This document shows positions 1 through 5,596 of a stretch of DNA of 7,056 nucleotides, piece by piece. Position 1 is the stretch's first letter, and every line of letters starts with the position of its first letter. The stretch is from assembly GCA_003651045.1 (NCBI GenBank), contig QMTJ01000058.1, positions 1-7,056 of the forward strand. Reading direction: 5' to 3'. Under the pieces are notes generated by a model that had not been told where the DNA came from, made no database searches, and saw nothing but the letters and a program-made list of their open reading frames with translations. Origin of the DNA: Thermoplasmata archaeon. GTDB taxonomy: Archaea; Thermoplasmatota; E2; DHVEG-1. The position numbers and the translations under genes are program-made.

Positions 1-1
1 T

Positions 2-2335
2 AATAGTGCTATTACTACGAAGGTGATAATACGTACGTGGTTCCCAGATGGTACTGGCGTTGAGGATTCAAAAGGTTCTCTTCAGGTTTGGTCCGAGGTG
101 CGGATTAATTATGGAACGTTTAAAGATGTAAGTAGAGGTGTTTCGAAATCTTTTGGTTTACCGAGAATAAGTATTTTCAATAGATTATGGGATGTTATCA
201 AGAATCATAAGCTTGGTTTTTTCTTTGAAAAATTGTTGGATAGAAGGATGAGGATGAATCCTTTAGGTGATGAACCTGTTGCAGCTACTCAATCTGATGA
301 TGACTGGGTGTCTGTGGGTATGGGTTATATTTCTTTGGAGGGTAATAGGATTCCTCAGGTGGTTGAGGAGCGTTTTTCTTTTGCTAAGGATAGTATTTTT
401 GATCCTTCTATTTTGGAACAGGAGATGTTCCCGGGTGGTGAGGATCCGTATGAGTTGAAGTTTGGTTTCCGTTCGTATCATGCGGGTACTAGTGACCCAA
501 GTAATGCTGTTTATGATATTGGTTTTTCAGCAGAGTTTCAACCTGCTGTTCATATGCGTACACAGTATATCCCTCGTTATGGTTATGTGTATTATCACTT
601 TGATAAGGATAGCCGTAACTATGGTGGGACGAAGGTTACGTTTAAGGTAGATGTTATAAAGGGTAGTGGGGAGGATTTACCTTTGCTTTCCTTGGTTTTT
701 GATAAGATAGATGATAAACTAGGTAGTTCTGGTAGTTGGATTAGTTTTGATCTTAATGTTAATGGTTTTGAATATAAAGCTAGTGATAGGTTTGATGTAG
801 GTATTATTGTTGATGTTCCTACGTTGTTTACTGAGAAAGTGGAGATTAAGGGTTTACCTAAGGATGTAAAGTTTGAATGGGGTATTGATAAACTGGATTT
901 AGATATTCTTCCTGGTGTTAAGTTTAAGGCTGGTCTTGGTGTTCATGCTGATTTAACAATGAGTAGTGATATTGATAAAATCATTGTGTTTTACCCAAAG
1001 AGTGATCCTAGTGCCCCTGATGCACCTTTTTTAGAGGTTACTAGTATTCCAGCGTCTCAGCATGTGTATGCAGGTGGCTCGATTGATATTGTTAATGGTA
1101 GTCTTTTGAAAGTAGATGTTCAGGGTGAGGCTGGTGTTACGATGAGTAGTGGTATTGGTGGTGTAACTGTTTATTATCCTAAGAGTGACCCTTTTGACCC
1201 AGATATGGTGTTTATAAGTATTCCTCATGGTCTTCCAAGTAGCGCGTCAGCGAGTGTACATGGTAAGTTATGGGTTGATCTTGACAACTTGATGAATCCG
1301 AGTAATTATGTGTATGGTGAGATGAGTCATAGTTGTAGTTCTAATGTAGATGAAGTGGATTTGTATTTACCTGGTGCTTCTTTACCTCTTCTAAGTTTTA
1401 CTGATATACCTGCACGTGCGGAGACGCGTGGTGAGCTTTATTGGGCTCAGCTTAAAGGTTATGCTTATTCTTCTCGTAGTTCGGCTGGTGGTTATGATCC
1501 TATTGAGTTAAACCTTGAATATGGTGATTATAGGTTGTATAACAGGCTTGAAATCCGAGATGGATATATCTATACACGTTTTAAATTCGCGAATGATGGT
1601 TATTTCGAGTTTGATACAACTAAAAAAATGGTGGGTAACGTTTTTCGTTTCTATGATAATACACCAGGTGATGAGAAAACACTTTTACTCTCGGTTCAGG
1701 ATGTATCAGCTGATGATCTTCATGCTTCTTGGGATATCGATACTTCCGGTGGTAAACTCAAGTTTAAAAGTCTTGATTTTGGTGGTATAGTTGATACGTT
1801 AAATGATCTGGATTTGGATATAAGCTTGGAAAGTAAATCTGTTAGTCTTTATCTAGACTGGGTTATAGGGGAGAAGGGTAACTTTGAAATTGAGGTTAAC
1901 CAGGATGAAGATTTACCTTTGCATTTTGATTTGAGTAAACCAGGTCTTTATGAATCGTATATTGATATAACGTTGTCTTCAACGTTGCATTTTGATGCGG
2001 ATTGGGAATGGGTTCAGGGTTATATTGATGATAATAATAACGTGCATCCTGGTCATATAACTATAAATAAAGATAGTAGTGAGCCTAATATAAAATATTT
2101 CAACTTCTATTTCGTGTATCAGGATACATATGGTATAGATGCCAAGTTATGGAATCTAGAGTTTTACCTGGATCTTGAATGGTGTAAACCACCGTTGCCA
2201 CGGCTTAAACCCTATATCTGGCTGGAGTATTATCTCAGTGCTGATAACCTTGATGTGGATTTGTTATGGAAGGATGCTAATGGAGATGTAAAATGGTATC
2301 ATAATATTGAGGACTGGCTTGATCCACATCCATAA
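2..2335 (+). CDS. Large beta-strand-rich repeat protein, 5'-truncated, unknown function
   Basis: The frame is open from the left edge (first whole codon at 2) to TAA at 2333-2335, so about 777 C-terminal residues are visible and the true start lies outside the window. A GTG at 23 is the first possible in-frame start, but its surroundings do not favour it. Residue numbers here count from that GTG. I do not recognise the family. Most of the chain alternates polar and hydrophobic residues as in exposed beta-strands (KSVSLYLDWVIG, KYFNFYFVYQD, KLWNLEFYLDLEW). Residues about 210-500 contain degenerate repeats with the landmarks TMSS, YPKSDP and LPLLSxxxIP. The protein is rich in Asp, Gly and aromatic residues, has only two cysteines (438 and 721), and shows no transmembrane helix in the visible part. 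Residues about 47-76 (SIFNRLWDVIKN onward) could form an amphipathic basic helix. The gene sits 25 bp before an exported propeller protein, so a surface or secreted role is plausible, but no signal peptide can be checked. Codons strongly favour GGT, GAT, GTT and AGT, and the coding strand is visibly poor in C. Confidence 0.9.
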   Translation, partial: NSAITTKVIIRTWFPDGTGVEDSKGSLQVWSEVRINYGTFKDVSRGVSKSFGLPRISIFNRLWDVIKNHKLGFFFEKLLDRRMRMNPLGDEPVAATQSDDDWVSVGMGYISLEGNRIPQVVEERFSFAKDSIFDPSILEQEMFPGGEDPYELKFGFRSYHAGTSDPSNAVYDIGFSAEFQPAVHMRTQYIPRYGYVYYHFDKDSRNYGGTKVTFKVDVIKGSGEDLPLLSLVFDKIDDKLGSSGSWISFDLNVNGFEYKASDRFDVGIIVDVPTLFTEKVEIKGLPKDVKFEWGIDKLDLDILPGVKFKAGLGVHADLTMSSDIDKIIVFYPKSDPSAPDAPFLEVTSIPASQHVYAGGSIDIVNGSLLKVDVQGEAGVTMSSGIGGVTVYYPKSDPFDPDMVFISIPHGLPSSASASVHGKLWVDLDNLMNPSNYVYGEMSHSCSSNVDEVDLYLPGASLPLLSFTDIPARAETRGELYWAQLKGYAYSSRSSAGGYDPIELNLEYGDYRLYNRLEIRDGYIYTRFKFANDGYFEFDTTKKMVGNVFRFYDNTPGDEKTLLLSVQDVSADDLHASWDIDTSGGKLKFKSLDFGGIVDTLNDLDLDISLESKSVSLYLDWVIGEKGNFEIEVNQDEDLPLHFDLSKPGLYESYIDITLSSTLHFDADWEWVQGYIDDNNNVHPGHITINKDSSEPNIKYFNFYFVYQDTYGIDAKLWNLEFYLDLEWCKPPLPRLKPYIWLEYYLSADNLDVDLLWKDANGDVKWYHNIEDWLDPHP
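959..1192 (+). repeat. Tandem coding repeat inside gene 1 (about 183-bp period)
   Basis: The 51-bp segments at 959-1009 and 1142-1192 start 183 bp apart and match at about 38 of 51 positions by hand count. They encode TMSSDIDKIIVFYPKSDP-type and TMSSGIGGVTVYYPKSDP-type stretches. More degenerate copies follow at about 1316-1380 (GEMSHSCSSNVDEVDLYLPG) and 1457-1510 (GYAYSSRSSAGGYDPIELNL). The strand landmark LPLLS recurs at about residues 217 and 450. Three to five diverged units are visible, with a spacing of roughly 61-64 residues between the clearest ones. This is a protein-level repeat and not a mobile or intergenic element. Confidence 0.75.
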
Positions 2336-2342
2336 AAAAAAC

Positions 2343-2350
2343 GGGGGGTG
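2343..2350 (+). promoter_or_regulatory. Ribosome binding site of the propeller gene
   Basis: The sequence GGGGGGTG ends 10 bases before ATG 2361 and resembles the archaeal Shine-Dalgarno core GGAGGTG. It lies inside the 54 bases separating the upstream in-frame ATG at 2307 from ATG 2361. It therefore supports 2361 as the start, and the signal peptide that begins there agrees. Confidence 0.75.
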
Positions 2351-2360
2351 TGTTTATTTG

Positions 2361-5270
2361 ATGAAGAAAAAAAATATAAATATGTTAAAAACAGCTGCTG
2401 TAGCTTTGATAGTTTTCTTTTTAATGGCTTCAGCGGCAGAGGCAGTTGTAAAAATAAACAAACATAGAAGTATTTTAAACAGTGATGATAACAAACACAT
2501 AGGTGCTCTTGATGAAACTTATAAATGGGAGGATGATTTTGAAAACGCTCAAAAAATAGACATGGACTTGTCAGAGAACTATATAGTAAAAGATGGGAAG
2601 GTGGAGATGTATGGAACTGAGCCTATGTGGACTGATCCATCTTTTACAAGGATGAAAATTATAACTTTAGAGAGTTCAATTAGTGATAATGATGTTGCGA
2701 TAAAGATTATTGTAAACTATGACTCTGATATGCGATCTGACTATGGTGATCTAAGGTTTAAATTCCAAGATGAAAATAGTTATCTAAGTTATTGGATTGA
2801 GGAGAAAAACCCTGAGCCAAATGATCCCTATGCTATTGTATGGTTAAAAATCCCTTCTCTCCCAAGTGGTACTAGTAAGATTTACATGTTTTATGGTAAC
2901 CCTGGTGCTACAGATCAGAGTGATTACTGGTCAGTTTTTGATGAAAACAGTTGGAATAAAGAGTACGTACATGATCATCAGGTTACCTACCACTGGTATA
3001 AAGAAGGAGCATGGGATCCTGACGTATGTTATGGGCATAACAGGTTCCTGGTGACATGGGAGGAAGGTACTGCTTTCTGGCCAGCTGCTGGTACAATTTT
3101 TCAACAGCAGATAAGAGGACGTTTCTACAATGTAGACGGGGAGCCTATCTCAAGTAGGTTTGATATTGTTGATGAACCAGATGAGACACCACCATATAGG
3201 TATGAGAATCCTTCTTGTGCCTATGGTAAAAATGGTAAGTTTTTTGTAGCCTATGAACGTTATAATAACCCTGTTGATAATAATGCTAAACTTAGAGATA
3301 TTGAAGGAGCAATAGTTGATGAGGATGAACCGGTTGATGGTGCTAGTGAGAGATTTACTATATGTAACGCAGATAATATACAAGCTGACCCGTGTGTAGC
3401 ATATGATCCTAATCATGAACGTTTCCTAGTAGTGTGGGAGGACGCTAGGCAGGGTACAAGTAACTATGATATATACGGTAGGTTCTACGATACTGGTGGT
3501 AACCCAATTGGGGGTGATTTCGCTCTCTATGATGAGCCTAATACGCAGTGTGAACCTTGGGTTTGTTTTGACAACGTGAATAACCATTATATGGTGGTTT
3601 GGGAGGAGTCAATTGATCAGCCTGATACAGGGCCATTCGAGATATGGGGGCAACTTTTTGACTGGCAAGGTAACCCACTGGGTAGTGCGAAGCGGATTTC
3701 TCAGCAGTCTTCATCTAGTACGGATTATAATTTTCCATGTGTAGCATTCTGTGAGTTAACAGAGACCTTTTTAGTTACATGGCAGTCTGATGATATCAGC
3801 TCCGATGATTGGAATGGTAACATCTATGGACGTATGCTTGATGAAAACGGTGGTTTTACAGGTCCTGGTATAATCGATATAGCGATAGGGCAGTATTGTA
3901 GAACTGACGTAGTACCATATCTTAGTACTTCGTTTTTTGTAGCATATGATAACCAGGTTGGTAGTACTGGAGACATATGGGGTAAAATGGTTAACCCTGA
4001 TGGGACTGTTAACCAGTATACCCTACAGCTGTCAGATGATGACACCGAGCCATGTGACTGGGTGAACATAGCTGAGGGTAAAGGTAAAATCTTTGTTACA
4101 TGGGAGGACACTAGGATAGAATATCAGTGGCCTTTCGATGACATGCCTGATGTATATGCTAATGTATGGTCCCTGAATATACCCGCTGGGTCAGATGTTT
4201 CTTACTCATTTGGTGATGAACAAAGCCTGATTTTACAGGCTCATATAGTATCCAAACCTATCTCCCCTAGTAACTGGTTGGAATGGGATAAGTTTGATGC
4301 AGTGAAAGATGGTAACGTTGATTTTGATATATTAGATGCAGAGACTCTAGAGGTTTTAAAAAATAGTGTCTCCCCGGGTGCAAGAATTGATGACATCAGT
4401 AGTTCTTCCATTAGATTAAGGGCACAGTTCACCCGCAATAATCCATCTACTACTCCTAGTCTTGACAGCTGGAGTGTAACCTATTATGGAGTAGATTCAG
4501 AGCCACCAGAGACATGGGTTAAAAACATTGAAGGAGTAAAAGGACTCAATGATTATTATATCAGCGAGACAGTGAAAGTCTTACTAGACGCGAAAGACTA
4601 TCCTGCTGATACAGGTAGTGGTGTCTACAAAACCTGGTACCGTGTTAAACCAGAGGGTGGTAGCTGGAGTGAGGATAGAGAATACACTACAAGTGGTATA
4701 ACGTTGATTGCTCCAGAAGATAGTAAACAAGGAACCTGGGAGATTAACTTTTGGTCAGAAGATAACGCATATCCAAATCACAATGTTGAAAACAGGGATA
4801 AACCCCAGAACTATAGGACGGTAAAAATCGACTGGGGAATCCCATATGTTACAATTATTGAACCACAAAATGAACAAGAATTCCAAACAACTGGTTTCTG
4901 GGTACGGGCAACTGCTGAGGATAACGTAAAAGTTGATCGTGTAGAATTCGACGCCAGCCCCTATGGAGAGAGACCAGGTCTTCCATATGTCGACACGGAA
5001 CCACCATATGAATGGTGGTGTGACGTTAGTAAAATCGCGAGATCTAAATCTCTTGAAACAGAGCCAAACCCAGCACCTGGTACCAATCTATATCTACGTG
5101 CGATTGTTTACGATCCAGCGGGGCATAGCTACTATTCAGAGATAGTAGTTTACATAGATGACTGGAAAAGCCATAGTGCTATTAAGGATAGTAGACTTCT
5201 CTCTATAATAAACCATATACCTTGGTTGTTTAACCTGTTAAAACTTAGAATATTATACAGTGTTTTATAG
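2361..5270 (+). CDS. Secreted DUF2341 / seven-repeat beta-propeller / Ig-like surface protein
   Basis: This complete 969-residue gene starts at ATG 2361. An in-frame ATG at 2307 overlaps gene 1 and would put 18 charged residues ahead of the signal peptide. Residues 1-28 form a Sec-type signal: basic KKKNINMLK, hydrophobic TAAVALIVFFLMASAA, and a probable cut after AEA. Residues about 92-190 resemble DUF2341 (NYDSDMRSDYGDLRF, SYWIEE, KIYMFYGNPGAT). Residues about 204-608 hold seven repeats of 47-64 residues, each with a strand like PxVAYD, then FLVTW or FFVAY, then IYGR or IWGK, which fits a seven-bladed propeller. Residues about 609-710 are a beta-sandwich linker of the kind seen in such proteins. 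Residues 714-824 resemble an OmpL47/CHB_HEX-type Ig domain (PPETW, GVYKTWYRV, WEINFWSEDN). Residues 828-935 resemble a second Ig domain (VTIIEPQNEQEF, DNVKVDRVEF, LRAIVYDPAGH). The last 33 residues are a hydrophobic-basic tail. Active-site motifs are absent, so a binding, adhesion or structural role is more likely than catalysis. Its ligand cannot be told from sequence. Confidence 0.95.
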   Translation: MKKKNINMLKTAAVALIVFFLMASAAEAVVKINKHRSILNSDDNKHIGALDETYKWEDDFENAQKIDMDLSENYIVKDGKVEMYGTEPMWTDPSFTRMKIITLESSISDNDVAIKIIVNYDSDMRSDYGDLRFKFQDENSYLSYWIEEKNPEPNDPYAIVWLKIPSLPSGTSKIYMFYGNPGATDQSDYWSVFDENSWNKEYVHDHQVTYHWYKEGAWDPDVCYGHNRFLVTWEEGTAFWPAAGTIFQQQIRGRFYNVDGEPISSRFDIVDEPDETPPYRYENPSCAYGKNGKFFVAYERYNNPVDNNAKLRDIEGAIVDEDEPVDGASERFTICNADNIQADPCVAYDPNHERFLVVWEDARQGTSNYDIYGRFYDTGGNPIGGDFALYDEPNTQCEPWVCFDNVNNHYMVVWEESIDQPDTGPFEIWGQLFDWQGNPLGSAKRISQQSSSSTDYNFPCVAFCELTETFLVTWQSDDISSDDWNGNIYGRMLDENGGFTGPGIIDIAIGQYCRTDVVPYLSTSFFVAYDNQVGSTGDIWGKMVNPDGTVNQYTLQLSDDDTEPCDWVNIAEGKGKIFVTWEDTRIEYQWPFDDMPDVYANVWSLNIPAGSDVSYSFGDEQSLILQAHIVSKPISPSNWLEWDKFDAVKDGNVDFDILDAETLEVLKNSVSPGARIDDISSSSIRLRAQFTRNNPSTTPSLDSWSVTYYGVDSEPPETWVKNIEGVKGLNDYYISETVKVLLDAKDYPADTGSGVYKTWYRVKPEGGSWSEDREYTTSGITLIAPEDSKQGTWEINFWSEDNAYPNHNVENRDKPQNYRTVKIDWGIPYVTIIEPQNEQEFQTTGFWVRATAEDNVKVDRVEFDASPYGERPGLPYVDTEPPYEWWCDVSKIARSKSLETEPNPAPGTNLYLRAIVYDPAGHSYYSEIVVYIDDWKSHSAIKDSRLLSIINHIPWLFNLLKLRILYSVL
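2970..4184 (+). repeat. Seven propeller-type coding repeats
   Basis: Seven successive units can be laid out by hand. Each has an innermost-strand motif (WDPDVCYG, ENPSCAYG, ADPCVAYD, EPWVCFD, FPCVAFC, TDVVPYL, EPCDWV). This is followed by a second strand (FLVTW, FFVAY, FLVVW, YMVVW, FLVTW, FFVAY, IFVTW). A third strand is marked by IRGR, IEGA, IYGR, IWGQ, IYGR, IWGK or VYAN. The motif prolines, or the equivalent position in unit 6, fall near residues 220, 284, 344, 399, 459, 517 and 564. Unit spacing varies from 47 to 64 residues. Seven is a common blade number for a closed beta-propeller. The fold itself is inferred. Confidence 0.8.
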
Positions 5271-5283
5271 GCCAAAAAACCCC

Positions 5284-5302
5284 TTCTCTTTCTTTTTTCT
5301 CT
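5284..5302 (+). terminator. T-rich tract, probable archaeal terminator
   Basis: The stretch beginning 14 bases after the stop of the propeller gene is almost entirely T and C, including six consecutive T at 5293-5298. No stable hairpin is visible before it. Archaeal RNA polymerase commonly stops at such U-rich runs, so this probably ends the gene 1-gene 2 transcript. Confidence 0.55.
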
Positions 5303-5377
5303 ATGTTTAAAACATTAATAACTTAATTATACAAGGTAAAAAAACGAGTGAGAAGATTATACCATAATTCTTGATGT

Positions 5378-5387
5378 ACCTATAGGT
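5378..5387. promoter_or_regulatory. Palindrome ACCTATAGGT next to a TATA-like element
   Basis: ACCTATAGGT is a perfect 10-bp palindrome, flanked by an imperfect extension (TGTA on the left, TACA on the right). Seven bases further on is ATATAAAA (about 5394-5401), a good TATA-box candidate. It could be an operator or a second promoter element for transcription running into the C25-like gene. A palindrome this short can arise by chance in AT-rich DNA. Confidence 0.3.
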
Positions 5388-5491
5388 TTTACAATATAAA
5401 AATAGGGTGTTTATAAAGATGAAAAAAATCAGATAGCACGTTCACTGTATGATTCCTGCTCAAATCAATTTCATATTTTTGTATCCTTTTG

Positions 5492-5507
5492 TGTACACTT
5501 ATGTACA
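5492..5507. promoter_or_regulatory. Paired TGTACA hexamers, possible operator
   Basis: TGTACA occurs at 5492-5497 and again at 5502-5507, separated by CTTA, so the centres are 10 bases apart. Each hexamer is its own reverse complement, and the pair forms a dyad with partly matching TTTTG and CAAAA flanks. One helical turn of spacing and a position just upstream of the TATA candidate near 5541 would suit a dimeric regulator. No specific regulator can be named. Confidence 0.35.
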
Positions 5508-5535
5508 AAAAACAATAAATATAGGAATATCTTAA

Positions 5536-5555
5536 TATATTATAAAATATATTTA
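5536..5555 (+). promoter_or_regulatory. Candidate TATA box of the C25-like gene
   Basis: The stretch contains TATTATAAAATATATTTAG, a close fit to an archaeal TATA element. It lies about 55 bases before the start codon. With the usual distance of about 25 bases to the transcription start, the leader would be roughly 25-35 bases and would include the ribosome binding site. The surrounding DNA is AT-rich, so the exact box is uncertain. Confidence 0.45.
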
Positions 5556-5585
5556 GATGATAGATAAACATCAAAGAAAATTAAT

Positions 5586-5595
5586 GGGGGGTTGA
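5586..5595 (+). promoter_or_regulatory. Ribosome binding site of the C25-like gene
   Basis: GGGGGGTTGA lies immediately before ATG 5597 and resembles GGAGGTGA. The same run of six G precedes the propeller gene, so both genes appear to use this form of the Shine-Dalgarno element. It supports ATG 5597 as the start. Confidence 0.7.
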
Positions 5596-5596
5596 T

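Larger units (their letters stand above)
5271..5596. other. Non-coding intergenic region of 326 bp
   Basis: This AT-rich region separates the propeller gene from the C25-like gene. It holds a T-rich terminator-like tract, a palindrome followed by a TATA candidate at about 5394-5401, a five-codon mini-ORF at 5419-5436, paired TGTACA hexamers at 5492-5507, a second TATA candidate near 5541 and a ribosome binding site. I see no convincing protein gene on either strand and no tRNA-like fold. The length and clustered motifs suggest that the C25-like gene has its own promoter. Confidence 0.7.

Noticed and set aside
23..25. GTG as the true start of gene 1
   Set aside because: The frame is open through the left edge, and the GAAGGTGAT ribosome-binding-like string at 19-27 overlaps this GTG instead of preceding it. 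The nearby GTG 37 and ATG 48 are out of frame. The encoded start is not a signal peptide, so truncation by the window is more likely.
3824..4111. Minus-strand frame of 95 codons opposite the propeller repeats
   Set aside because: The plus-strand repeats are clearly the coding sequence. This frame is a shadow produced by the repeat composition.
5171..5184. A 12-base string ATAGTGCTATTA shared with the left end of the window (4-15), considered as a duplication or attachment site
   Set aside because: About one or two identical 12-mers are expected by chance in 7 kb. The match does not extend and no integrase or mobile gene is nearby.
5451..5534. Short plus-strand frame beginning ATGATTCCTGCT in the intergenic region
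   Set aside because: It would make only about 28 residues, has no ribosome binding site, and runs through the TGTACA pair.
5389..5574. Minus-strand frame of 61 codons in the intergenic region
   Set aside because: It is AT-rich with a Tyr/Ile/Phe-heavy composition, has no recognisable domain, and covers the likely promoter and motif cluster of the C25-like gene. No good ribosome binding site was seen.
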